The notes under the pieces are model-generated. The model searched no databases. It had not been told where the DNA came from and worked only from the letters and a program-made list of their open reading frames with translations. A DNA stretch of 64,000 nucleotides from Ophioderma brevispina (lineage: Eukaryota > Echinodermata > Ophiuroidea > Amphilepidida > Ophiodermatidae), in the NCBI GenBank assembly GCA_023653785.1, contig JAMKCH010088402.1:1-64000 (forward strand), written 5' to 3'. The position numbers and the translations under genes are program-made. The stretch's first letter is position 1; every line of letters begins with the position of its first letter. Shown one piece after another: positions 24,458-35,552 of this stretch.

Positions 24458-24697
24458 GTGAATGGAATTGCAATGGTATTTCAGTTCCAATTTTTGGTTT
24501 GCAAACAAGAACAAAAATTCCAGCTTAATGCAAACCTTCATACACAACGTGACGACAAATGGTGCACACTTCAAGAACGCACCATTAGATTTGGGGGAGA
24601 CAAGGAGATTATATTAACTGAATTTTCTGCAGCATTGACAACAAAGGATAAGTTATTCCAAAAGGCTTTTATTTTGACACTAGATAGGGTAAACTAA
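24458..24697 (+). pseudogene. Possible exon in segment A, unit 3 (most open copy)
   Basis: An open frame of 79 codons covering WCTLQERTIRFGGDKEIILT and KDKLFQKAFILTLDR, with gggtaaact (donor-like) near its end at 24686. The same region in units 1 and 2 is broken by indels. Nothing upstream confirms an acceptor, and the family is unknown. It is listed because the three-copy comparison makes it the best-preserved version. Confidence 0.2.
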
Positions 24698-27564
24698 GGG
24701 AGCTATAATATTCCTTTACAAACGGTTTTTCATGATGACTCTCTTCTTAACATTTGAAAAGAAATTCCCTGTCCTTCGTGAGAACTAGAACTAATGGTGC
24801 GTTCCTGAAAAACAATGTTTGATGAACACAAGGAACCCATTAAAAGTTGAAGACTGTTGTAACGCTTGCGGAATACTTAAGTTTTAGGGAGAACATCCCT
24901 GCACGAGATAATATCAGTTAAATTGTCCCATGAAAATAAATTGCATCTGTACGTTTGTTGTTTTATCTATTTCCTTCTCGTGACTAAAAGGAGGAAGGAA
25001 TTAAAAAAAATCTGGTCATTGATCTTATGGTAATGAATGTAACGAAGTTCATCAGGCTATCCGGTATGACTGTATGCTCAGAAAACATACTTGCACGACA
25101 ACCTGTTTCCTGCAGAAACGGTATACAAGATAAATCTTACAATCACTAACAATGTCAATGATTCATTTCCTCTAACATTTATCATTTTAGGAGAGAACAA
25201 TCACATCATCTATATTTTGACTGGTTATGTCCACCGATATGGCGGACAAAAAGATCATAATCTGTTGTGACTGAGATTATAGTCATGCTTTGATTCATTA
25301 CAGCGAATGTTTTTTGTCATTCTTTTAAAAAAAAAAGGCTTCATCATTTTACATGCCAATTAAGCTGTAGCAACACGAACGCCTGCATTGTGTTTACATG
25401 CTTAACGAATCTACGCCATTCATTCAACCACTTCATACCTATTCGCCCCTGCTGTTGAAAGAATGGATATGCCATTACGGAAGGGTGATAGAGCATGGAA
25501 TGTGAATGTTTTTAATAAATATTAATATATTGAATAAAAATTCGAAATACAGTTAGAACTATACACTCGCTGAAAGCATTTTATATTGACATGCAACAAA
25601 TGACTCATTATTGCTGCAAAAGAGATGGCCTTATGTTCTCCGTCCCTTAATATTGGTAAAGAGCATGTTCTGCAACGAAAGGCACAAGAGAATGGTTCTT
25701 GTATAGGTCTTTTCTGATGCATACAGTAATGTTAATGCTGCCTTGCCTCGCCAACAATGCCGTGGAACTATACAAAATTCATATCCTAAACCCTATATAA
25801 AGGCTGGGGAAAAACGCACATTATTGTGATGAAACGAGGTGATTTTGTTTGACGATTATCGACTCTCTTCGACTGGGAAAATGAAACCCATGTTGGTTTA
25901 TATGACATTAATTCATGTTTAATTGAGTCGATGAACTCACCTATTTATCTTGAAGTACCAAGGAGAGTTACATTAGTGCTCCTTTTCCCTTCTGAGATTG
26001 TGAGGTGGAAATAATTACTGGATGCTCTGCACACGAACTTTTTGAACTGACAGATAACCCTTTAGTTTCTTTAGATTTAATTTTCATTTCACGTCGTTTA
26101 CTCTGGAGAGATTTGGTACAATTGTTAAAAACGTGGTATTAGGCATGATGTGGGGTAACAAGCGTGTCCTTAAGGTACGATTTAAGACGGAAGGTTGAAA
26201 AAGATGGTTGGTACTAATATTTTTTTCAATTGCGTTTAAACAAATCTGCCATTCTTCACAAGAACTAAATGGGATAAATAGTAAACGTTTTCTACGTCGT
26301 GCATTAGAATTCGCAGTCTTTGGTATTCAATAAGAGCCATGCATCACGTCTTGCAAATCCATTTGATTTTAAAATCGTAGAGTTTTAATTGCTTGACATC
26401 ATAATGCCGTAAAAAGTTATTCTCTTTGAAAATGAGCGGGTAGAAATGAAAGTCCCAAACATATTTTCCATAAGAAAAAGTTGGGGTTTTAATTATTTGA
26501 AATTAAAGCTAATCGTCTAGGATTTGAGTTAAAATGAAAGAGCTTTTAAAATATGTTAAGAATAATAAATCGTTAAATATTTCAAAATATATGTTTTAAA
26601 ACCCTATCCCCATTTGATCATAAATGTTCTATAGCTGGAAGTGATGACCTATATTTATTTTATCATAATGCTTCAAAGAACATCTTATTACCCAGAGTTT
26701 CCAACATCGTGTAGCAGGACTTTTTCTGGTGTGATATCATTCGCTATTTACAGCGTGCTTACCAAATTATAGGGTTTGATTAATAATTGAATTGGGCACA
26801 ATGTTAAATTTGACATTTTGCAATTGCGTCAGGTGAGATGGATGCTATTTGATAGCTTCTTTGATAATTATAGTATTATACCATTTATTGTAAAAGTGAT
26901 CAAGAAGTGTAGTGACACAGTCATTTATTATGCCAATCATCCTGACACAGAAGACAATGAAGACGAATGATTTTTTCAGTGATAACAATTTTAACCCACG
27001 CAGTGCAAACTGCAATTTAGCTGGTGTTATCATAAAATATAATCGGATCTCTTAACTAGCACTCTAATAGAATGGAATCTTGTTAGAAAGTGAATGGATA
27101 ACTATTCGTCTTGCTGAAAGCAACTCATTCCACTGAAAAAATATGCGAAATTTAAGGGAAAATGAATTGTAATGGAATTGTGGAATATTGTACCAGAAAA
27201 TAAAAAAATATATTATTTTTTCTGTTCTGATATTTGTCATTTGACTTAAGGAAGCCCGGAAAGCGCTCTACCCTCACAGGTAAGCCTATATTTTGGATCG
27301 TAACTTAGCATTAACCAGATAACAGAATAAACAAATACATAGAGATATACAATTTTCAACTTTCATTTAATCAGACGGGTAAAGCATTTTTATAGCTTTG
27401 TTGGTTTAATTGGAGATCACATGGTTAATCAACCTCGGCAGCAAAGACCAGCAACGATAAATTGAATGGCACAGATACAGGTAGGTTTCTTCTCCTCATA
27501 AAACCATGGGCGCTTATTGAAATACCATACTTTCCCTCTTTCAAGGTTGTAGTGTATGTTGCAT

Positions 27565-27568
<4 letters not shown>

Positions 27569-27614
<46 letters not shown>
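27569..27614. repeat. Poly-T run, 46 bases
   Basis: An uninterrupted T run inside D of unit 3. It replaces the aatgtgctaaaaaag stretch found in unit 1 and the differently expanded AT-rich stretch of unit 2. It could be a retroposon tail in antisense, slippage, or an assembly join. Confidence 0.95.
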
Positions 27615-27619
<5 letters not shown>

Positions 27620-29130
27620 TATGTTTTTGTTGTTGTCATTATTTATCTAGGTTCGCCATGCTGAGAAGATACATCCGTTGAGTGCATGCCTAAAAAACAG
27701 ATGACTTGAAATTATTCTTCTATCAATATTCATGATCGCAAATTTTACGGGGTGAAACGATGAACACAATACAGCACTTACACATAACATTTGTGTTCAG
27801 ATGTTATACTCAAACGTTTAAGTTTGTAACTCTTTTCAATGTGCCCAATGTACTTTGCACATGCCTTGTATGCCTTGTGGCATATAGGTCAAACCAGATT
27901 TGTTCTTGTTATGTTTCCGAACAGAATATGTACAGAATGCCAAGAAAGGGGACAGTGGCATGGAACTAACCGCATAAGTTACATTTCTTGCTTTATATGG
28001 AAAAAATATGACCTAAAAGTGTCAATCCTTGACACCTATTTTGATTCAAATTTCAATGTCCCATTGAATAATGGCACATGAGTAGGAGAATCCTAGGTAG
28101 TTTACACGTACTAAAGGAATAATAAATGGCATTTGAATGCTGGTAATGCGGGAAATGTTCTGCATTTATTCCAGAATGGTCTCACGAATGTTCTGGGTAT
28201 AACGGCCATTCCACTGTCTCAAATCATTCACCAATCTCTAAAAGCACAAAAATATGGCCTCAGTTGTCATAAAAAGCGACTACGAAATAAAAATTACCAC
28301 AAAATTAATTTTTGTTATTTTCTTTTTTTACATTGGTTTTCCGCTGCGTTTTCCTTAAGATGGACTTTTAAAGATATCACCAAAGACGAATGTATATCCC
28401 TTTGAAGAAAAACCGCCCCGAATTTCATGTTGGGGAAGCATAACCCCGCTCCTCCCTGATATGTAAATAGGAAAAAAACAATACAAAAGATTGCAGTGGC
28501 ATACAAGGGGAATATTAGAACCGGATTACTCTAGAAATTAAGTTGTAGACAAATCTGCCGATTTCTTCTTTTGTCACCCTTAAAAACAACCTTAAAAAAT
28601 TAGAATCTTTTCGCCCAATAGAAATGTGCACATTTTTGCGTAACACGGACATAGAGATCAGTAATTCCTGAGGATCTTCCCTGTTTACAAGATTGGTATG
28701 TGAGCTCATTTGTACCACTGATTGTCTCATAAAAATGTGACAAATCAATTGGATTTGTGTTTGGGGGAGAGAGTGGTTGCATGGTTTCGGTAGTGTATGT
28801 TACCTTCACTGATGAAAAAATTTCATTTATGTCAAGAAAATGATCTTATAAAATTATTCATTCACACTGATTTGTGATCAGTCAAAAAATTAACCTGAAA
28901 AATTTTGTTATAACGTTTATTTAGAATTTGCAGCATTAGCAATTAATTTTTTTATCATCACAGATTTTTTACATCACAGATATTTTTATGACTTGAGACT
29001 CACAAATCAAATGGTATTAGTGTATGGTAAATTAGTGCATGAGCAATTAAATGAATTGTGAATTTAAGTTTGCTTATTAAACTTTGTTTTGTGACAGACT
29101 ATGCATGCATTTTTGTCATTTAGTTGGTCA

Positions 29131-29166
29131 TGTAATTTGTCATGCCACTGGAAATGACAAATTACA
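29131..29166. repeat. 13-bp perfect stem hairpin
   Basis: tgtaatttgtcat (29131-29143) and atgacaaattaca (29154-29166) are exact reverse complements around a 10-base loop. It lies in the ~700-bp block that is present only in F of unit 3. Confidence 0.85.
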
Positions 29167-29329
29167 ACATTTTGTCGTCATTCTATATGAATGTTTAGTA
29201 AACGTATAAAAATTTACAAGTCGCTGCTTGCAATATCTGTGATTATGAAGATTAAGGGTATGCCCTACAATTAACATTTGTAACAACATTCCATGCTGAT
29301 TTCCTTGAAAAAGTAAGTGTGCATGACTA

Positions 29330-29530
29330 ATTTTAATGTGCCATATCCCTTACCGCCCTTAAATGCAAATGTTTCGCCTTTCAAAAAATCAATTGGTGGA
29401 GCGGACCCCCGCCTTGTGTTAGTGGTAAATTACCCAAGATCAACAAGACAAATAACACTTACCTTCCTTTTTTGATGATCAGGTTGTAGTCATTTTCCTC
29501 TAGGGATGTAAGATCATTCTTGAAAATGAA
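29330..29530. repeat. Dispersed repeat shared with the 2.1-kb duplication
   Basis: This block is homologous to 32150-32325 and 34282-34457. Shared order: catatccctta / catgtccctta, ccttaaatgc, a gcgga-cccc-gccttgt block, then cttccttttttg / ctccctttttgcg, gtcaggttg-tagtca, ttttcctctagggatgtaag / tttcctcgagggacgtaag. It links the end of the 8.5-kb cluster with the 32-36 kb duplication. Confidence 0.75.
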
Positions 29531-29643
29531 GATTTCAGTGTTTGGTAAAAACAAACAAATCGCGCGGTTCGCATATCCGGGATATAAACACCGCCGTAGT
29601 ACTCTGGGTTTTGTAAGGAGGAAACGCATGCACACCATTATCT
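29463..29643 (-). pseudogene. Exon-like segment in unit 3 with good splice borders
   Basis: Minus strand: ccccag before ATAATGG (29643), 60 open codons, then GGAAG|GTAAGTG (29462/29463), a near-consensus donor. The most coding-like part is the 3' half: LPNTEIFIFKNDLTSLEEND then YNLIIKKG. The two later copies at 32.3 and 34.4 kb keep LTSLEETD but then hit TAG and a frame change, with the donor weakened to GGAG|GTAGGAG. The 5' half appears frameshifted relative to unit 1. I do not recognise the protein. This may be a real exon of a gene whose other exons are outside or decayed, or a chance open frame. Confidence 0.3.
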
Positions 29644-30545
29644 GGGGTGTTGACCAAATGAACTATTATTGATTTGAAAGAATAAATACTTACAAATACC
29701 CAATAATCCAAACCATGAAGGGCCTTGTCGTTTGGAGGGGATGGTGACTGCCTGCCAAAAGTCAAATGTATAAGACATTAAAAGACTCATGGTAGAATGG
29801 AGGAGTGTCTGACACAAAATGATCAACCAAAGTTTAATAAGAAAGAGAAAAGACTTGTCAACTCTGACACTGCAGCGCGTGCGAGATATTATAGTAATCC
29901 TGATATCAATTACAAGGCCTCGGTGGATGGTAAATCATTCAGGTCGTGAATATGATACTCATTCCATTATTCTAACACATTTGCTCGATTGGGCCGTTAT
30001 AATGAAGAAAACGGATGGTTAAATATGATGGTAGGTGTCTGGATGATATTGGTGGGTCTCTCTTAATTGAACAATGTTTAGTCTGTCATATATTAAGTTC
30101 GCTTCGGGTGATTTACTACTCGTAACTTGTACAATGGAATCATTTGTATTTAATGAATCTACAATAAATATTTGGGGGTTTGCTTGAAGTTAAGGCAATG
30201 TTCGCAAACACACCCCATAAATTTATGAAAAAAAAAAAAGATGAACGTGATTCAAAATTATTCAAAAATATTTTAAAACGGCAATGATATGATTTGGTTG
30301 TCTGAATGTTGAGTAATTGTGTAAATGACATAAGCAGAGAGTTTAAACGACAACAAAATGCTATGCCATGCTACAATGCTTCAATGATTCCCTTTTTAAA
30401 AATCAAACACAACTCAATTATCAGGGTTTCAAACGTCGATCATTTGTTTTTAATTAATCGAATAAGTCTCACTCGGTGTATTTAAGATCAATGTTTTTAT
30501 CTTTGCCGCAATGTTTATCACACATGTGTGTGTGCACGTATGTAT

Positions 30546-31155
30546 GTATATATAAAAGTTTTGCACATGGTTTTAACTTTTCTATCTGTTAATAGATTCC
30601 TCTTATTCGGATTCTTGTCTAAAAAACGGCGTCTTGTAATCAGAAATGAAATTGATTATGACTATCCCTGTAGATTTTAAAAGTCGGTCCACGTAAATAC
30701 GTCAAATTCTTCCGCCACGTGACTCTCCCGATTGCTCTCAAGTATAGCCACTATCGACAACATCCCAGGCTAGTAAATCAGTGTCTTCACTCTGATAAAT
30801 ATCAGATAAAATATGCTTAGAAAAAAGTAAGTTTTAGTCAACGACCCTCGCTTTCTCGTAAAGTTGTAAATATTTCCGTAGTTCTCCAGTTTAAGAATGT
30901 TATTCGTGTAAGTATGTGATTAGCTGCAAATTGAAACTGTCACTAACGTTTTGAATTTTTAATCGCCAGGAAGACAAAACAGAACTCACGAATCCCAACC
31001 GTTGAACTACACTGTTAATGATCTGTGACTGACAGAAGTAAATGGCCTTCGCAATTTTCACCTTCACGTATTTAGTACATTCTTACAATTTAAGATAGAC
31101 AATTGGACTTCATGTTCCTTCTGAGAGCGCTTTGATTACAAACTCCTGTCAAACT
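30546..31155. other. Spacer between the two duplication clusters
   Basis: No gene recognised. Begins after a short cacacatgtgtgtgtg/gtatgtatgtatat microsatellite at about 30521-30552. Confidence 0.4.
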
Positions 31156-31159
31156 GCAA

Positions 31160-31420
31160 CTATATATCATTTGTATGCACATAACTATTACTGACGCAGG
31201 CAAGTAAATGGTTTTAAACTACCATCTGCCGAGAAATCATCGGTCGATATTTACATTTCAAAACATGCCACAAAAGCCACGTGGAAGTCAATATTCCCTC
31301 CCATTTAGCAAGACATATCTACACATCCTGAACCGCTGTCTTCCAAGAGCACTAGAAATGAAGACAAATGCCTAAAGAAAGACATTATCCATAAGAAATT
31401 ATTGATCAAGGCCATTAGAA
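31160..31420. repeat. Third, older copy of the 32.53/34.66-kb segment
   Basis: Resembles 32530-32800 and 34660-34930. Shared blocks are tttaaactaccatctgccga (versus tttaaactatcatctcccga), tcgatatttacatttcaa and atgccacaaaagccac. It has clear substitutions and indels, so it predates the 2.1-kb duplication. Confidence 0.75.
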
Positions 31421-32330
31421 AAAAAGTCAAGGATTAAAAAATTGTTCTTAATAAACAACCGGTGAAGGACTGCGGTAGTATTGTTTCCAAAAAGAGTCGA
31501 CTAGAGTCAAGATCGATAATTCATCTAATCGATTTTTCTATTCACATGTTAAAAGAGATTATATTTAGACTAGATAATGACTTTTTGCATTTAAAATATG
31601 CCAAACATGTGTTCCTGTGATTCCCAAACCTTTGAAATTATCCTGGTTAACATCATAGATAAATGTATAATTTTGACTTCAAGCAAATTTCGTTTAAAAT
31701 TATTAACTATTTTTTGTGGACTGTTTTGGGGACACACTGTATAGGCGTTCAATATTCAGATGTTATAATTTGATATGCATTATTAAAGAAAGAGTTCTTT
31801 GCATAAAGATTGTAGTAACAAAAAATAAATTACAATTAACAACAGTAACAAGCAAAGTACAACCTTATGTCTTGATCAACTTTCATAACAGAATGCTATA
31901 GACGTTAGTTACAAGGGCAGTAGCAAATACGGAAATACTTTAATTATGTTGGGACAAGTGTGATCACAAAAAAAAAACAAAAAAAACATCGACCTTCAAA
32001 ACACGGCTGCTTTGGCAAAACAAGGTACATTTTAATGATCTATTGCATTGATTGCATGAGATTCGAGATTGTTTGAGAAGTCTCTCTTTTTAAAACTTCA
32101 AGCAGATAACATTTTCTTTCGAAGAAGACAAAGGCTCATATTGCGGTAAACGTTTCATGTCCCTTAAACCCCTAAATGCCATTTTTTGTCACTGTTCAAA
32201 AATCACGGAGCGCACCCCTGCCTTGTATTTACAGGGAAAGTGCTCCTAGATCTAACAACACAAATACTCCTACCTCCCTTTTTGCGTCAGGTTGCTAGTC
32301 AGTTTCCTCGAGGGACGTAAGGAATATAGC

Positions 32331-32443
32331 AGTCCCAAGTATGCAAATTAGGCATTACAAATGATTCCGTTATGCGCTGTATGATGCTGTTCAGTAGCGC
32401 TTGACGGAATAAATGGCAATACCTCATTTGCATACTTGGGACT
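32331..32443. mobile_element. 113-bp foldback (copy 1)
   Basis: The left arm 32331-32378 (agtcccaagtatgcaaatta...) and right arm 32396-32443 (...tcatttgcatacttgggact) are inverted copies with a few mismatches and a 17-base loop. The structure suggests a tiny MITE, since a mariner-like CAGTCCC end is possible. No target duplication is obvious. A hairpin RNA precursor is a less likely alternative because pairing reaches the very ends. Confidence 0.7.
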
Positions 32444-33010
32444 TCTAGATGAAATGTCTACTCATATTTCACACTCACAATATAATAACACAAGCAAACA
32501 ATAGCTAACTGCTTGACGGGATAGCTATCATTTGTATATACATAACCATTACAAATGGAGGTACACAGCTTTAAACTATCATCTCCCGAGAAATCCCCGA
32601 CGTTTGTCGATATTTACATTTCAAGATATGCCACAAAAGCCACATGGAAGTCAATATTCCCGCCCACTTAGACACAACTATACGTATCCTGTACCCGTCT
32701 TCCAAGAGCACTTGCCGTCAATTCAATGCCCAAAGAAAGACATTCATGAAAAAACGACAGAAGATTATTCAATATTAGGTATTAGAACGTGACACCTGAG
32801 AAACTCTACTTGGAATAGACATGCCGAAAACCAGAGAAATACACCAAGTTATAATCAAACACTATTTCAATCAACTGATAAATGACGGACGTGTATCGAG
32901 TCAAAGAAGATATTTTTTCACAACCATTTCATTAGATGAGTTTTTCTTGAAATTCCATATTATTTACTGTGCAATTAGTTACTTGGATATGTATGTGTGA
33001 ATGTACATGG

Positions 33011-33085
33011 GTGCGTGCGCGCGCGAGTGTGTGTGTTGTAGTGTGTGTGTTGTAGAGTGTGTGTGTGTGTCTGCCTGTGCGTACG
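33011..33085. repeat. GT-rich microsatellite (copy 1)
   Basis: gtgcgtgcgcgcgcgagtgt followed by several gtgtgtgttgtagtgtgtg blocks. The corresponding tract in copy 2 is at 35101-35165 with different repeat numbers. The 66-codon minus frame here is low complexity. Confidence 0.9.
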
Positions 33086-34226
33086 TTTGTTGGGAGGATG
33101 AGTATGTGTGGATGTTTACGTGTGTGTGACTACTTATATTCCTATAGGAGGTTTTATTTCTCCACAGAAGAAAAAACAATGAATGAAGATAGATGCACTA
33201 CATTTATAATTGTAACAGCACGTGAACTATTCTGCAAATTATGTGGACGTGCGCCTACCATTTCAATCAATTGTTAGATTTCGTCTAAAGAAATCAAATT
33301 ATATTTTGAAAGAATTATTGCGATCAAAATGACACATTGGATGCTTTAGAGTATTTTCATTTTTTACGGCGATTCGCTCGATTTAGAGAGAACTAATTAA
33401 ATTATTCTGCTTTTTAGTATATTATCAAGCATAGACAATTTATTCCTTTAGCATCAATTCTTAAAACTTCCGGGTTTCCTTTAAACAGTTTGACATTTTT
33501 CAGTGTAAGAAGTTAATCCACTTTTCATTTTCCAAGCCATAGTGACGCAAAAGGTGAACATAATACCTTATGAAAACGTTTACAAATTTTACCTTCAATA
33601 ATACTAAAAACGGTTTCGCTGGAATATCGTAAATGTTGCAGTGTAATATTTTGAACAAATAAGCCTATTTCCCCGGATAGATTACATCTTTAGTAAGACT
33701 ATAACGCGTTATCTTGGCCATTTAAGTGGAATGTGTGTTCAGCGCATTGTCAAAAGAATTCTATATCCTCACAAGACAGGTGTTAGGAAAATCCCGAAGT
33801 GAAACGCCAAACAAGTCGGTGTTTTTAATAGAACAGTATTTCCCAAATGACCATTATTTCACGTTGCTGCAGGAAAAGCAATAATGACGTTTTTGGTGTA
33901 AGGACATGTCATCATTATATTGTGAACATGATGAATTAAGATGGAACGTTAATCTTAACGGGCCATTTTAACATGCCTGGTAAGCATCAATACCCGTTGT
34001 TTATAAATTCATTTAACAATAGGTATCTTTCAAAATTATTATTTTTTTTACAATTGTATTTAACATTTGATCATCTTTACAGGCAATTTTAATTTTGAAA
34101 TTGAATCTTACAATTTGAAATTAGACAATATTGTTTTTAAATGGTGAAAATTGATCTTTGCTTTCCTTGCAAAAGCGTTTTCAAAAGGTGTGCAAAATTA
34201 CATGAAATGTATAAGACTTTGGCACA

Positions 34227-34249
34227 TTTTTTTTTTTTTTTTTTTTTTT
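34227..34249. repeat. Poly-T run at the junction of the 2.1-kb duplication
   Basis: 23 T residues lie exactly between the end of copy 1 (ggcaca) and the start of copy 2 (cgaagaagac). Neither outer flank has such a run: the left edge of copy 1 reads cattttctttcgaag and the right edge of copy 2 reads ggcacatatgcatg. Confidence 0.95.
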
Positions 34250-34460
34250 CGAAGAAGACAAAGGCTCATATTGCGGTAAACGTTTCATGTCCCTTAAACC
34301 CCTAAATGCCATTTTTTGTCACTGTTCAAAAATCACGGAGCGCACCCCTGCCTTGTATTTACAGGGAAAGTGCTCCTAGATCTAACAACACAAATACTCC
34401 TACCTCCCTTTTTGCGTCAGGTTGCTAGTCAGTTTCCTCGAGGGACGTAAGGAATATAGC

Positions 34461-34573
34461 AGTCCCAAGTATGCAAATTAGGCATTACAAATGATTCCGT
34501 TATGCGCTGTATGATGCTGTTCAGTAGCGCTTGACGGAATAAATGGCAATACCTCATTTGCATACTTGGGACT
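34461..34573. mobile_element. 113-bp foldback (copy 2)
   Basis: Identical in layout to the foldback at 32331-32443. It was carried along by the 2.1-kb duplication, so it predates that event. Confidence 0.7.
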
Positions 34574-35100
34574 TCTAGATGAAATGTCTACTCATATTTC
34601 ACACTCACAATATAATAACACAAGCAAACAATAGCTAAACTGCTTGACAGTATAGCTATTATTTGTATATACATAGCCATTACAAGTGGAGGTACACAGC
34701 TTTAAACTATCATCTCCCGAGAAATCACCGACGTTTGTCGATATTTACATTTCAAGATATGCCACAAAAGCCACATGGAAGTCAATATTCCCGCCTACTT
34801 AGACACAACTATACGTATCCTGTACCCGTCTTCCAAGAGCACTTGCCGTCAATTCAATGCCCAAAGAAAGACATTCATGAAAAAACGACAGAAGATTATT
34901 CAATATTAGGTATTAGAACGTGACACCTGAGAAACTCTACTTGGAATAGACATGCTGAAAACCAGAGAAATACACCAAGACATAAGTGAAAAAAGACATT
35001 TTTTTTCACAAGCATTTCATAAGATGAAAGTTTTTTCTTGAAATTCCATATTATTTACTGTGCAATTAGTTACTTGGGTATGTATGTGTGAATGTACATG

Positions 35101-35165
35101 GGTGCGCGCGAGTGTGAGTGTGTGTGTTGTGAAGTGTGTTTGTGTGTGTGGGGTGTCTGCGTGTG
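35101..35165. repeat. GT-rich microsatellite (copy 2)
   Basis: Counterpart of 33011-33085, shortened and with a ggggtgtctgc end. Confidence 0.9.
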
Positions 35166-35306
35166 CGTACGTTTGTTGGGAGGATGAGTATGTGTGAATG
35201 TTTGCGTGTGTGACTACCTACACATATTCCTATAGGAGGTTTTATTTCTCCACAGAAGAAAAAACAATGAATGAAGATAGATGCACTACATTTATAATTG
35301 TAACAG

Positions 35307-35552
35307 CACGTGAACTATTCTGCAAATTATATGGAGGTGCGCCTACCATTTCAATCAATTGTTAGATTTCGTTCTAAAGAATCAATTATATTTTGCGATT
35401 TTGCATTATTGCGATCAAAATGACACATAATGTGTCATTTTGATCGCAATAATTCTTTCAAAATATAATTGGATTTCTTTAGAACGAAATGTAACAATTG
35501 ATTGAAAATGGTAGGCGCACCTCCATATAATTTGCAGAATATTTTTTACGTG
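35307..35552. repeat. 246-bp near-perfect palindrome in copy 2 only
   Basis: The arms meet at a one-base loop at 35429: gacacat (35422-35428), a, atgtgtc (35430-35436). Outward pairing covers tgatcgcaataat/attattgcgatca, the aaatataatt region, tttcgttctaaag, ggtaggcgcacctccatata and out to cacgt/acgtg. Copy 1 has only the single left-arm sequence here (about 33228-33340) and runs straight on into ttggatgctttagag. The right arm was therefore created by inverted duplication within copy 2. The arms differ by a few bases (gcgattttgca versus tgaaagaa). Confidence 0.92.

Larger units (their letters stand above)
24394..30545. repeat. Tandem duplication unit 3 (A''-B3-C-D-F)
   Basis: Begins inside segment A (agtaaagcataaaggtatg), then B3 (24676-26335), C (26335-26900, with about 85 bp missing relative to unit 1 at ccaacatc|gtgtagcagg), D (26900-28390) and F (28395-30545). 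Relative to B2 it carries a ~110-bp replacement at 24995-25115. Relative to unit 1, F carries about 700 extra bp (28800-29540), and a poly-T run sits in D. Similarity to unit 1 ends near 30545. Confidence 0.85.
32119..34226. repeat. 2.1-kb tandem duplication, copy 1
   Basis: Begins cgaagaagacaaaggctcat and ends ataagactttggcacat, where a poly-T run leads into copy 2. The first ~700 bp is almost identical to copy 2. Around 32865-32910 copy 1 has about 45 bp that copy 2 lacks. It contains a 113-bp foldback, a GT-rich microsatellite and an 86-codon frame that is probably not a gene. Confidence 0.92.

Noticed and set aside
32532..32792. 86-codon frame conserved in both 2.1-kb copies (also 34663-34923)
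   Set aside because: Between copies I count three amino-acid-changing differences and one silent, so there is no sign of protein constraint. The older copy at 31160-31420 does not keep the frame.
32979..33277. Thr/His-rich frames around the GT microsatellite
   Set aside because: Low-complexity translation of GT/CA repeats.
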